A stretch of DNA of 64,000 bases from Candidatus Eisenbacteria bacterium (GCA_016930695.1 JAFGGD010000055.1:1-64000), one strand, 5' to 3'; positions 44,351-52,865 are shown, numbered from the stretch's first letter. Made by a program: numbers and translations. Notes: a model not told the origin generated them from the letters alone.

Positions 44351-44479
44351 GCGTCCGAGTCAAGGTAGCTCTGGCCGATTGTTCCATTGTTGGAGGTTAT
44401 TGGTAATTCCTTTTGCGGGTAGCCGTTATGGGGTACCTGTCCCCGGTTACGGCCCGCAGAAAAGGGAGGAAGGGAATCG

Positions 44480-45160
44480 ATGAGATTGCTAACGATCCTG
44501 GCTACGCTCGCCGCGCTTGGACTCCTTTTCGTTCCGGCGGCCGAGGCGGACCTGCTGCTGCTCGACTACTTCGGGTATGACTACACCACCCCCGCCCCCA
44601 GGGACTTCACTGCCGATGGACAGGAGTACATCGCCGTCGGTGATGTGACGGACATCAACCCGGCGGCGCTTGCGACGGACCCGCTGAACAACCAGTACAC
44701 CTTCGTGCTCCGCGCCGGGACGCTGACCTCCGCGGATACGGTGTGGACCCCCTTTGGAGACGTCGCCACCTACCAGTTCAATGACGGCGACGGTACCTTC
44801 CACATCTACGAGGACCCGATCGCGACCGGCACGGACCGGGATTGGGGATCCTATCCGCCGAACGTCACCGCCCCCGCCTATTTTGAAGACGGAACCTTGA
44901 TTCTGGGCGCCACTTTCACTAACTTGACCATTAAGGTGAAGCTGGCCGATTGGACCGCGAACCTGAACGGCACCCTCCACTTCTACTGCGGCGAGGGGTG
45001 GGGTTCGCTTCCCTGCTACGAGGGATGGACCTTCGCGGGTGAGACGATCGAGCCGGGACAGCCGGACGGCTACATGTGGACCATCGACGGTCTGGTTTAC
45101 GTCGAGGAAATCTCGACGGAAACGACCAGCTGGGGAGACCTGAAGGGCCTCTTCCGCTAG
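44480..45160 (+). CDS. Small secreted protein 1 with C-terminal W-[GS]-D-[LV]-K tag
   Basis: ATG 44480 follows GGGAGGAAGGG; 226 residues. It has a signal peptide to about residue 23 (VPAAEAD). The body is rich in Thr, Asp and aromatic residues, predicted all-beta (for example YTFVLRAGTLTSADTVW). I do not recognise the fold. The extreme C-terminus is ETTSWGDLKGLFR. The body resembles the next gene product (QYTFVLRAG versus EYTFIFQGL; FHIYEDP versus FAIYQDP), indicating an old tandem duplication. Confidence 0.85.
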   Translation: MRLLTILATLAALGLLFVPAAEADLLLLDYFGYDYTTPAPRDFTADGQEYIAVGDVTDINPAALATDPLNNQYTFVLRAGTLTSADTVWTPFGDVATYQFNDGDGTFHIYEDPIATGTDRDWGSYPPNVTAPAYFEDGTLILGATFTNLTIKVKLADWTANLNGTLHFYCGEGWGSLPCYEGWTFAGETIEPGQPDGYMWTIDGLVYVEEISTETTSWGDLKGLFR

Positions 45161-45187
45161 AGATGATCCGGGTTTTTAAGTACGATA

Positions 45188-45215
45188 GCGCCGGGTTCCA
45201 TGCCGGACCCGGCGC
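45188..45215 (+). terminator. Hairpin between the two paralogous secreted-protein genes
   Basis: GCGCCGGGT (45188-45196) pairs perfectly with ACCCGGCGC (45207-45215). No T-run follows, so it may be a processing or mRNA-stability hairpin rather than a terminator. Confidence 0.5.
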
Positions 45216-45251
45216 GGACTCAGGGCGTTCAGGATAGGGGGGTATCAACTT

Positions 45252-45968
45252 ATGCGAGATTTGCTAAGGCCGATCTTGCTGGGGGCGGTTTGCCTTTGGG
45301 CCGTCGTCCCGGCGTTCGCGGTGCAAGGAGTCATCATGGATTGGGCTCCGGACAGTTATGGATGGGAGACCATCTATAACCCCGTAACCCACATCAGCAC
45401 CGTGGGATCCGAGTTGACCGTTGTCGGCAAGATCGACGTGTTTTACGAGCCGTTCTTGGATCTCGACCCGGTCGCGACCGAATACACGTTCATTTTCCAG
45501 GGTCTCGTCTCCGACGGCACCCAAGATATCGGTAGCGGCATGCTGTACACGACCTACAGCGGCGGCTCCTTCGCCATTTATCAGGACCCGGCCAATAACG
45601 CCGATTTCGGCACGAATCCGCCGAACGCGGTTTCCCCGGCCACCTTCGTCGACGGCGATCTGATCCTCGAGGGGACGCTCTCCGGCTTCTTTGTCTGGGG
45701 ATCGACGGGTCCCGGCGGTTATGCCGCGACCTATCAGGCTGATTTCGAGTTCACCGGACCGATGGGCGACGAGAAAGCCCGCGGCGAGTTCTACGACCGC
45801 GTGCAGGGCTGCTACGGCACCACCGGCGGCGCCATTTCCGACGATCCCGGCATCGGGATTCCGATCGGATACAGCTATGTCGTGGATGGCCATCTGACCG
45901 TGGATGACTGCCGTCCCATCGGCACGGAAGACAGCAACTGGGGCGATGTGAAGCAGCTCTTCCGCTAG
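45252..45968 (+). CDS. Small secreted protein 2 with C-terminal W-[GS]-D-[LV]-K tag
   Basis: The protein has 238 residues; ATG 45252 has a GGGGGG site upstream. It has a signal peptide to about residue 23 (VPAFAVQ). A beta-rich body is homologous to the previous protein: TVVGKIDVFYEPFLDLDPVA, EYTFIFQGLVSDGT, GGSFAIYQDPANNADFGTNP and TFVDGDLILEGTL. Two or three cysteines are likely disulfide-bonded. The C-terminus is EDSNWGDVKQLFR. Function unknown; probably extracellular. Confidence 0.86.
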   Translation: MRDLLRPILLGAVCLWAVVPAFAVQGVIMDWAPDSYGWETIYNPVTHISTVGSELTVVGKIDVFYEPFLDLDPVATEYTFIFQGLVSDGTQDIGSGMLYTTYSGGSFAIYQDPANNADFGTNPPNAVSPATFVDGDLILEGTLSGFFVWGSTGPGGYAATYQADFEFTGPMGDEKARGEFYDRVQGCYGTTGGAISDDPGIGIPIGYSYVVDGHLTVDDCRPIGTEDSNWGDVKQLFR

Positions 45969-46006
45969 CACGAATACGCAGCAGCAGCATACAGGATCGT
46001 TGATCG

Positions 46007-46039
46007 GCCCCGGGGCTCATCCCGGGGCCGGTTTTTTTG
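46007..46039 (+). terminator. Intrinsic terminator after secreted protein 2
   Basis: GGCCCCGGG (46007-46015) and CCCGGGGCC (46022-46030), followed by GG and seven T bases. Confidence 0.93.
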
Positions 46040-46093
46040 CCCGCCGGCGGGCGGTGCGCCCGCTCGCCTCTCCTTGTCGTGTGCGTTCTAACC

Positions 46094-46122
46094 TGGTCTT
46101 TCGGGAAAAAATACGGTATAAT
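46094..46122 (+). promoter_or_regulatory. Promoter for secreted protein 3
   Basis: A perfect TATAAT at 46117-46122 has a weak -35 (TGGTCT, 46094-46099) at 17 bases, about 80 bases before the start. Confidence 0.5.
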
Positions 46123-46200
46123 GGTCGACATCTCGCCGGGTGGAAACCAGCCGGTTTTCATCGAGTCGTTGACGTGAAACATGTAAGAGGTCTTTCCGAC

Positions 46201-46746
46201 ATGCGGATTGCTGTGATTAGCCCCCTGGTCATTGGTCTGCTCATCGCCGCGCCGATCTTCGCGCAGACGGCGGTGATCGAACTCGATATAGACGGCGTAT
46301 CCGGAAACGGCCCCGACCTGTGGATGCCCTCCATCGGTGATTCGGTGGACGTGGATGTCCTCCTGTACGGCGACCCGCCCCCCGACGATGTCTGCTCCTT
46401 TTTTATCTCGGTCTTCGCGGCGGGTGACGTGGAATGTGCCCGTTGCGTCTACCGGACCCCTCCGGGATGGAGAACCACCACCCCTCGGAACGGCGACGGC
46501 CTCCTTCTTCAGGGGATGGACCCCACCTTCACATCCCCACTGCAGATGCCGGCCGTGATCGCCACGCTCACCCTCCGGGCGAGCGTCGTCGCCTCGGGGA
46601 GCGGGCTCCACATCGACGAGTCCAGCTGGTTCGCCACGGCGACCGGGAACCGCATCTACCCGGCCGTGGACGGCGGAGCGATCGAAATCGAGGCGCTCGC
46701 CGCCGAGAAGAGCTCCTGGAGCGACCTGAAACGCGCCTACCGTTAG
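46201..46746 (+). CDS. Small secreted protein 3 (cohesin-like body) with C-terminal W-[GS]-D-[LV]-K tag
   Basis: The 181 residues start at ATG 46201 (MRIAVISPLVIGLL), the only start followed directly by a signal peptide (ending IFAQT). The body differs from the two upstream proteins. MPSIGDSVDVDVLLYGDP and AVIATLTLRASV resemble cohesin or Ig-like secreted domains. Even so, it ends EKSSWSDLKRAYR, the same tail pattern. Three cysteines lie in VCSFF and VECARCVYR. Function unknown. Confidence 0.82.
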   Translation: MRIAVISPLVIGLLIAAPIFAQTAVIELDIDGVSGNGPDLWMPSIGDSVDVDVLLYGDPPPDDVCSFFISVFAAGDVECARCVYRTPPGWRTTTPRNGDGLLLQGMDPTFTSPLQMPAVIATLTLRASVVASGSGLHIDESSWFATATGNRIYPAVDGGAIEIEALAAEKSSWSDLKRAYR

Positions 46747-46845
46747 GCGCCGAAGCCGTTATTCGCCCAGGCTCGGATGCACCCGGTGACTCTTCCCCTC
46801 CCTTCGTTCCGCGAGGGTGCTTCTTGATCTTCGCCGTCCTTCGTC

Positions 46846-46874
46846 TGGATATCCGCTCCAACTTGTGCTATAAT
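46846..46874 (+). promoter_or_regulatory. Promoter of the first M28 peptidase gene
   Basis: TATAAT (46869-46874) with TGGATA (46846-46851) at 17 bases, about 55 bases before the start. Confidence 0.55.
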
Positions 46875-46928
46875 TTTAACTTACTGCTCCCCCCCACTTT
46901 GCCCGATCCTTCAATTCAGGAGTAAGAC

Positions 46929-49430
46929 ATGAGACGATGGCTATCGCTGTTCATCGGAACCATCCTTCTGGTTCTCGGCGCGACCGCCACCGCGGCGATC
47001 GCGTCCGACGCGGACCGCGCGTTGCTCGCGGTCGAGGATCCGGCGCCCGAGTGGAAGGCGACACTTCTCCATGCCGGCGTGCCGGTGGTGCGCGATCTGG
47101 GCGGGTTCCTCCTCGTCGTCGCCGGTCCGGAGGAGGCCGCCCGCGTGAAGGCGCTCGGCATTCCCTCCGTGACGCTCGATTCCTCGACCGAGGGAAAGAC
47201 CTACTTCGTCGCCGGCCTCAGGGACGGCGCCCTCGTCGAGACGATCGAACGGCGCGTGCGGGTTCTCTATTTCGACGGCGGCAACGCCGTGATCGAGGCC
47301 TCGCCCGACGAGGCGGCCGCCATCGCCGAGCGGGGCATCGAACTCGCCCGTGTCTTCTTCCGGCCCGTCCGGCTCCCGTCGGAAGAGAAACCGGCCGCGG
47401 CGGCCCGCTCCCGCGCCGCGGATCCTTTCATCCAGCAAATGGTCGACTCGGTCGACATCGACGTCTTCGACGCGAACGTCCAGCGCATGCAGGATTTCGT
47501 GACCCGCTACTGCACCAGCGACAGCGGCGAAGCGGCGATGCACTGGATCAAGGCCGAGTACGAGTCCTACGGCATCGACAGCGTCTACATCCACGATTTC
47601 AACGCCTCCTACAACGGGAACGTGGTCGCCACCATCCCCGGCAAAGGGGACCCGAGCAAGATCGTGCTGATCGGCGGCCACTACGACTCCATCAACCCGA
47701 GCAACAACAACAACGCCCCCGGCGCGAACGACAACGCCACCGGCACCGCCTGCGCCATGGAGTGCGCCCGGGCGCTCGCCGGCTACGACTTCAACTACAC
47801 CCTCGTGTTCATGGCTTTCGGCGCCGAGGAGATCGGGCTCTACGGGAGCGACGGCTACGCGAGCATGGCCGCCGCCCGGGGGGATGACATCATCGCCGCC
47901 GTCGCGGTGGACATGATCGGCTATGTCGCCTCGGGCGATGCGATGGACCTGGACATCGTGGACAACGCCTCCTCCGAATGGATCCGCGATCTGGTCTTCC
48001 AGGCGGCGACGGACTACGTGCCCGGTTTCTCGGTCGTGGACGGCTACATCCCCTCCGGCGCGAGCAGCGACCACGCCTCCTTCTGGGACGCCGGTTACGA
48101 CGCCGTCCTCTTCTTCGAGGACAGCGACAACTACAGCCCCTACATTCACAGCGCCGACGACGTGGTGGGGCTCTCCTACAACTCGCCCGCGCTCGCCGAG
48201 AATTCGGTGAAGCTGGCGGTGGCGACCATCGCTTCCATCGCCGAACCCTTCACCCTCGGCATCGTGCATGAGCCGCTCACGGACACGGAAAACACCTCCG
48301 ACCCGTACACGGTGACGGCGACGGTCAACGCCGCCGGCACGCTCGACACCGACTCGCTCCTGGTGCGCTACGATATCGGCTCCGGCTGGAACGAGATTCC
48401 CCTCGAGCCGTCGGGAGGGGCGGGCGAGTACGAGGCGGAGATACCGGCCCAACCGGGCGGCACCTTCGTGGATTACTATCTGCTCGCCTCCGACGAGAGC
48501 GGCAACCGAAAGACCCATCCCGCCGGCGCCCCGGCGGAGACCCACTCCTTCTTCGTCGGCGCCATCACGTCCTTCTACTCCGACGACTTCGAGAGCGATC
48601 AGGGATGGACGGTGGGAGCGGAGGGCGACGACGCCACGACGGGGATCTGGGAGCGGGGGGATCCGCAGGGGACGACCAGCGGCGGCCAGGTGCAGCCCGA
48701 GGACGACCACACTCCGGCGCCGGGCGTGAATTGCTACGTCACGGGCCGCCTCGCCGGGACGAGCGCCGGCTCCTACGACATCGACGGCGGCATAACGACC
48801 CTCCTCTCACCCGTCTTCGATCTCTCCGCCTACAATCGCGCCGGCGTCTCCTACTGGCGTTGGTACACGAACAGCATGGGAGCGAGCCCCGGCGAGGACG
48901 ACTGGCGGGTCTCGGTGAACGACGGCTCCGGTTGGGTCGATCTGGAAAACACCACCGAGAGCCGGAACAGCTGGACCGAGATGGTCTTCCGCCTGGACGA
49001 GGTGATCGATCTCACCTCTACCGTACAGTTCCGCTTCATCGCCGGCGACGAAGGCTCCGGCTCGTTGGTCGAGGCGGCGCTCGACGATTTCGCGATTTTC
49101 CTCTACGAGGAGATCTCCACGGGCGTCGCCGGGAACGGGACGGGGGCGCCGGCACGCGTCGCCATCACGGGCAACGCGCCGAACCCCTTCAACCCGACCA
49201 CCGTCATCCGTTACACCCTTCCGGAGAGGAGCGACGTGCGGCTCGATCTCTACGACGTGAACGGACGGCTGGTGCGTGCGCTCGTCCGCGGCGCGCGGGA
49301 CGCCGGCGATCGGGAAACGGTTTGGGACGGCCGCAACGACCGGGGGGAACCGGTCGCCTCCGGCGTCTACCTCTGCCGCCTGCGGGCGGGCGACCGTGGG
49401 GACAGCCGCAAGATCGTGCTTCTCCGGTAA
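46929..49430 (+). CDS. Secreted M28-family zinc aminopeptidase with FlgD-like tail
   Basis: The protein has 833 residues; ATG 46929 follows AGGAG. A signal peptide ends near residue 25 (AAIASD). The M28 catalytic domain (about residues 170-440) has the zinc ligands in VLIGGHYDSINP, GANDNATGTA, FGAEEIGLYGSDG and YSPYIHSADD. A beta-sandwich domain (Ig-like, about 450-550) and a jelly-roll/MAM-like domain (FESDQGWTVG) follow. The final FlgD-like domain is ITGNAPNPFNPTTVIRYTLP to SGVYLCRLRAG. It is probably a secreted or surface peptidase feeding amino acids to the cell. Confidence 0.92.
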   Translation: MRRWLSLFIGTILLVLGATATAAIASDADRALLAVEDPAPEWKATLLHAGVPVVRDLGGFLLVVAGPEEAARVKALGIPSVTLDSSTEGKTYFVAGLRDGALVETIERRVRVLYFDGGNAVIEASPDEAAAIAERGIELARVFFRPVRLPSEEKPAAAARSRAADPFIQQMVDSVDIDVFDANVQRMQDFVTRYCTSDSGEAAMHWIKAEYESYGIDSVYIHDFNASYNGNVVATIPGKGDPSKIVLIGGHYDSINPSNNNNAPGANDNATGTACAMECARALAGYDFNYTLVFMAFGAEEIGLYGSDGYASMAAARGDDIIAAVAVDMIGYVASGDAMDLDIVDNASSEWIRDLVFQAATDYVPGFSVVDGYIPSGASSDHASFWDAGYDAVLFFEDSDNYSPYIHSADDVVGLSYNSPALAENSVKLAVATIASIAEPFTLGIVHEPLTDTENTSDPYTVTATVNAAGTLDTDSLLVRYDIGSGWNEIPLEPSGGAGEYEAEIPAQPGGTFVDYYLLASDESGNRKTHPAGAPAETHSFFVGAITSFYSDDFESDQGWTVGAEGDDATTGIWERGDPQGTTSGGQVQPEDDHTPAPGVNCYVTGRLAGTSAGSYDIDGGITTLLSPVFDLSAYNRAGVSYWRWYTNSMGASPGEDDWRVSVNDGSGWVDLENTTESRNSWTEMVFRLDEVIDLTSTVQFRFIAGDEGSGSLVEAALDDFAIFLYEEISTGVAGNGTGAPARVAITGNAPNPFNPTTVIRYTLPERSDVRLDLYDVNGRLVRALVRGARDAGDRETVWDGRNDRGEPVASGVYLCRLRAGDRGDSRKIVLLR

Positions 49431-49467
49431 CGGAGCGGCGGGTCCGAGATTGATGTCTAAAAGACCG

Positions 49468-49500
49468 AGGGCCCGGGGGAAAGCGTCCCCGGGCCCTTTT
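49468..49500 (+). terminator. Intrinsic terminator after the first M28 peptidase
   Basis: AGGGCCCGGGG and CCCCGGGCCCT (49468-49497), followed by TTTT, between two convergent genes. Confidence 0.85.
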
Positions 49501-49523
49501 CGTCGCGCGCGCCGGACGCAGCC

Positions 49524-51017
49524 TCAGCCCCGGGGCGGCGGAACGCCGAGCGCCGGGCCGATGATGAAGTCGCGGATCATGCGGACCGGCGCGAAGTGCA
49601 TGTCGTTCTCCATGTTTCCGCCGGTGGTCACCACCACCATCCGCAGGTCGGGGATTACGAAGATGAACTGGCTTCCCCAGCCGTTGGCGAAAACGACACG
49701 GAGGGTATGGTCGCCGATGGTCCGGTCGGCGATCCACCAGAGGTAGCCGTAGTCCTCCTCGGCGCCGGTCGAGACCCGCCGGCCCGTCGCCTCGTCGATC
49801 CACTCCTTCGAGAGAACGCGCCCGTCCCGCCAGACACCGCCGTCCAGCACCAACCGGCCGATCTTCCCCATGTCCCGCGGACGGAGGCGGAGCGTGCCGT
49901 CGCAGCGTGGATCCTCGCCGCGCTTCATTTCGGACCAGTCCCACCGTTCGATGCCGAGAGGGGCGAAGAGCACCTCCGCGGCGAAGCGGTCCGCCGGGAC
50001 GCCCGTGGCGCGCCGGATCACCGTCGCGAGCAGCGCCATGTTCTGGCTGTCGTAAGCCCAGAGAGAGCCCGGTTCGCCAGCCACCGGACGGGAGAGGGGG
50101 ACCGAGTACATGTCGTCGCTCTCCCGGAAAGCGGCGAGAGAGGATTCGTCCCAACGGAGCCCGGCGCTCATGGTGAGAATATGGCGGAGCCGCACCTTCT
50201 CCCATCCCTCCCCGATCGGGCCGGCGAATTTTTCGAAGAAAGAGAGGACCGGCTCGTCCGGACCGGCGATTCGGCCACGGTCGGCGGCGGCGCCGATCAG
50301 AAGGGCGGTGACACTTTTCGTCACCGACTGCACGGAGTGGAGTTTTTCCCGGTCGTATCCGTAGAAATAGTCCTCCGCCGCCAAGCGCCCATCACGGATG
50401 ACCAGAATGGAGTGCACCTCGCCGTAGGCGCCCTCCAGGAGCGCGGCGATCCCCGCGGCGTAGGCGTTCTCGTCCAGGCCCGCTTCGGCGAGCGTCGTGG
50501 CCTCCCAGCCGTCGCCGGTCGCCTCCGGCGGGCGATAGGTCCAGGACGCCCCCTTCGGCAAGGGACGGAGGCCGCCGGCCGCGTCCGCGGGAAGACGGAC
50601 CATCCATACTCCCTTTCCTTTCTCGCCCTTGATGATCAGCGCGCCCCGGACCGTGTCCCCCGAGGCGCCCCACTCCCCTTCGAAACCGACTCCCGTCGAC
50701 GGGAGCCGCCACACGAACCGGCCTCCATCGGATCGAACCCGGTCGAGCGGTTCCGCCATCCGGCGGACTCCATCTTTATACGTGTGAACCTCTCCCGTCA
50801 TTTCCCCTTTCGCGTCAAGGCCGAACTCGAGAAGGAAACGATCGCCGCCGCCGTCCGCGGCGTCCGGGAACACCAACTCCCACACTCCCGCCGCGCGGTC
50901 GGCGCCTCCCTTCCCGTTCTTCTCCGCGGCGACCGGATGGACGGACAACGCGACGGCGACAAGGGCGATCGCCGCCCACGGCACGGCCCCATGAAAATGA
51001 TGTCGTAATGTTTTCAC
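49524..51017 (-). CDS. Secreted serine hydrolase of the beta-lactamase/class C esterase family
   Basis: GTG 51017 follows GGAGAGG at 6 bases; 497 residues. It has a signal peptide to about residue 32 (HPVAAEK). An N-terminal lipocalin-like beta domain (WELVFPDAADGGGDRFLLEF) precedes a beta-lactamase/transpeptidase-like domain. The catalytic SxxK is SVQSVTKSVTALL, and the second motif is YDSQN. Such proteins include D-aminopeptidases, esterases and EstB-like enzymes; substrate unknown. It is last in the PadR-HAAS-ExbB-like operon. Confidence 0.87.
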   Translation of the reverse strand: MKTLRHHFHGAVPWAAIALVAVALSVHPVAAEKNGKGGADRAAGVWELVFPDAADGGGDRFLLEFGLDAKGEMTGEVHTYKDGVRRMAEPLDRVRSDGGRFVWRLPSTGVGFEGEWGASGDTVRGALIIKGEKGKGVWMVRLPADAAGGLRPLPKGASWTYRPPEATGDGWEATTLAEAGLDENAYAAGIAALLEGAYGEVHSILVIRDGRLAAEDYFYGYDREKLHSVQSVTKSVTALLIGAAADRGRIAGPDEPVLSFFEKFAGPIGEGWEKVRLRHILTMSAGLRWDESSLAAFRESDDMYSVPLSRPVAGEPGSLWAYDSQNMALLATVIRRATGVPADRFAAEVLFAPLGIERWDWSEMKRGEDPRCDGTLRLRPRDMGKIGRLVLDGGVWRDGRVLSKEWIDEATGRRVSTGAEEDYGYLWWIADRTIGDHTLRVVFANGWGSQFIFVIPDLRMVVVTTGGNMENDMHFAPVRMIRDFIIGPALGVPPPRG

Positions 51018-51099
51018 GTCGAACCTCTCCGCCGGGGATAAAAGACCCCGTCGCGGCCGGAAGGCCGGCCGCATCGCTCTTCCGCCTTTCCCTCGCGCT

Positions 51100-51486
51100 C
51101 TAGTCGACCGGCGCCGTGAGCCTCCGGAATCGGCTGTAGAGCACGAACCAGAAAAGCGCCGCGAAAACCAGCGTGGTCAATCCGAAAAGGGTGCTGGTGA
51201 ACGACTCGGCGAGACCCATGGCGATGACGCGCGGGCTGATCGCCTCGGCGCGGACGATGATGTTGACGGCGTTGTAGATTCCGGAGATCTGCCCGAGAAC
51301 GCCGGTGACGGCGCTCAGACATCCCCAGAACAAAATGGAATGGAGTCCCCTTTCGAGCCGGGCGCGGCTCCGCCCGGCGCCGCCGAAAAGGTCCACCGCC
51401 TTCTTGATCGAGAGAATCAGAACCGCCACGGCCATGGCGAGAAGGGGCCATCCCCAGAAACCGCAACAGAGGAAGAAACGCAGCAT
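51100..51486 (-). CDS. MotA/TolQ/ExbB-like proton-channel protein
   Basis: This 128-residue protein is shorter than ExbB (about 240). It has three predicted helices: FWGWPLLAMAVAVLILSI, the segment around SAVTGVLGQISGIYNAV, and FTSTLFGLTTLVFAALFWFV. AMGLAESFTSTLFGLTTLV matches the core ExbB/TolQ signature. There is no ExbD/TolR partner beside it. It may work with a distant partner, or be a reduced stand-alone member. Confidence 0.8.
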   Translation of the reverse strand: MLRFFLCCGFWGWPLLAMAVAVLILSIKKAVDLFGGAGRSRARLERGLHSILFWGCLSAVTGVLGQISGIYNAVNIIVRAEAISPRVIAMGLAESFTSTLFGLTTLVFAALFWFVLYSRFRRLTAPVD

Positions 51487-51538
51487 GATCGTTCTCCTGT
51501 TGAAGCGGGCCCGAAAGAGCCCGGCGACATTCCGTTCG

Positions 51539-52291
51539 CTAAACGGCGGGGCGATCCCCCAAGAGGGCCGACGCGGCCGCCGTCTCGATTCGCTCCACTT
51601 GTAAAGTGAGCACGTACCAAAGAATCGCGGTGAAGAGCGCGGCGAGCAGGCCGGCGATCAGCATCGGACATACCCGGAGGAGATACTCCGCCAGATAATA
51701 GGATGCGTTCCCCGCGTCACGCGCCGCCTTTTCCGCCGAGAAACGCGACTCCGCCGCCGCGCCGAAAAAACCGACGAGGAGATTCGCGCCGGTGAGCGCC
51801 AACAGCGTGCCGAGACCGGACCGGAGACGGCGCGGGGCGTGATCGGCGCGGATCCAGAGCGCGTACGCCTTCGCCGCCGATAGAGCGGCGACCACGAAGG
51901 AGAGACCGAGGACCGGCCAGATGAACACGCTCGACTCTGTGAAGAAACGGGCGGAAACCGCCCCCCGGCCGGCGAAGGCGACGAGAAAGAGGAGAAGCGC
52001 CGCGAGGGCCGCCCTCTCCCAACGGGATCGCGCCTGCTCCGAGAGGCCGCGCATGAAGCGGCGGAGCGGGTTCTCGTGGATCCGGATCAACTCGGCGATC
52101 GCCTCCTCGGTAACGGCGAATCGCTCCTCCACGAGGCGGACCGCCCCTTCCTCGTCCTCCCCCCGAGCGACGTATACGTCGAACAGGTCTTCCAGGTCGG
52201 CGGCCATTTCCAAGATGATGCGGGATTTCGCCGGCTGGGGAAGATCCAGCTTGCCGTCGATCTCCCGGAGAATCCGCTGGAACCGTCTCAT
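51539..52291 (-). CDS. HAAS-domain membrane protein
   Basis: ATG 52291 with GGGGAGGTG upstream gives 250 residues. The N-terminal 90 residues (KLDLPQPAKSRIILEMAADL, EDLFDVYVARGEDEEGA) resemble the HAAS/DUF1700 helical domain often encoded next to PadR regulators. About four membrane helices follow (ALAALLLFLVAFAGRGAV, VFIWPVLGLSFVVAALS, LGTLLALTGANLLVGFFG, MLIAGLLAALFTAILWYVL). The start overlaps the padR stop (ATGA). It is probably a sensor or transducer in the same regulatory unit. Confidence 0.75.
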   Translation of the reverse strand: MRRFQRILREIDGKLDLPQPAKSRIILEMAADLEDLFDVYVARGEDEEGAVRLVEERFAVTEEAIAELIRIHENPLRRFMRGLSEQARSRWERAALAALLLFLVAFAGRGAVSARFFTESSVFIWPVLGLSFVVAALSAAKAYALWIRADHAPRRLRSGLGTLLALTGANLLVGFFGAAAESRFSAEKAARDAGNASYYLAEYLLRVCPMLIAGLLAALFTAILWYVLTLQVERIETAAASALLGDRPAV

Positions 52292-52680
52292 GGGTCCACC
52301 TCCCCGACGATGGAAAAGAACGTGCCGAAGAACCGGCGCCACGCCTCCCGCTGCGCGACCGCATGCTTCCGGCCCCGGTCGGTGAGGGCATAGCTACGGC
52401 GCTTCCTCTTTGAATCCTCCTTCCGCCAGTTCCCCCGGATCCACCCCTCCTTTTCCAGCTTGTGCAGAATGGGGTAGAGGGTGCCGTGGTTGAAACGGAA
52501 GAGGCCGCCGCTCCTCTCCTCGATCTCGAGGGAAAGCTGGTAGCCGTGCTTGTCGCCGTCGACGAGGATGAAAAGGATCAGCGTCTCGTTGCACTGGCGC
52601 GTGAGGTTCTGTATCTCCAACTCTTTCAAATCCAAGCTCTTATACTCCCCTGTCGCCGCCGCATCCTCGCGGCGCCCCAT
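52288..52680 (-). CDS. PadR-family transcriptional regulator
   Basis: This 130-residue winged-helix repressor has LFILVDGDKHGYQLSLEIEE, FNHGTLYPILHKLEKEGWI and RKRRSYALTDRGRK, the PadR signature. ATG 52680 lacks a clear ribosome site; a TTG near 52630 preceded by GGGGAG is an alternative that would lose about 15 residues. A palindrome in its own leader suggests autoregulation. Confidence 0.9.
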   Translation of the reverse strand: MGRREDAAATGEYKSLDLKELEIQNLTRQCNETLILFILVDGDKHGYQLSLEIEERSGGLFRFNHGTLYPILHKLEKEGWIRGNWRKEDSKRKRRSYALTDRGRKHAVAQREAWRRFFGTFFSIVGEVDP

Positions 52681-52687
52681 ACATCTG

Positions 52688-52705
52688 GTCTCGACATATC
52701 GAGAC
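52688..52705. promoter_or_regulatory. Palindromic operator candidate for PadR
   Basis: GTCTCGA-CATA-TCGAGAC has perfect 7-base arms and covers roughly +1 to +18 of the padR transcript. ACAT occurs twice on the plus strand nearby, fitting the ATGT/ACAT half-sites of PadR regulators. Confidence 0.6.
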
Positions 52706-52712
52706 TCTACAT

Positions 52713-52741
52713 ATTATCGTCCGAGCCGCACGATTCGTCAA
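52713..52741 (-). promoter_or_regulatory. Sigma70-type promoter of the padR operon
   Basis: Minus-strand TTGACG (52741-52736) and GATAAT (52718-52713) have 17-base spacing. The predicted start falls at the edge of the palindrome. Confidence 0.65.
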
Positions 52742-52766
52742 GCCCTTTTCCCGGGAGGGGGCCTCC

Positions 52767-52795
52767 TTGCCGATTCCGCTGAAACCGCCTATCCT
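52767..52795 (+). promoter_or_regulatory. Promoter of the second M28 peptidase gene
   Basis: TTGCCG (52767-52772) and TATCCT (52790-52795) at 17 bases, divergent from the padR promoter. Confidence 0.45.
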
Positions 52796-52865
52796 TATGA
52801 CATCGCTCAAAAGCAACCTCCCCAGACCCCGGACCCGATCGCCCACCATGAGGAGACGACCGTCG

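Noticed and set aside
44401-44460. GGGTACCTGTCCCC-like segment as another REP-like repeat copy
   Set aside because: It lacks a complementary arm and matches the GGTACC subtype over too few bases.
46941-48710. 589-residue minus-strand frame opposite the first M28 peptidase
   Set aside because: His/Val/Gly-rich antisense shadow without family features.
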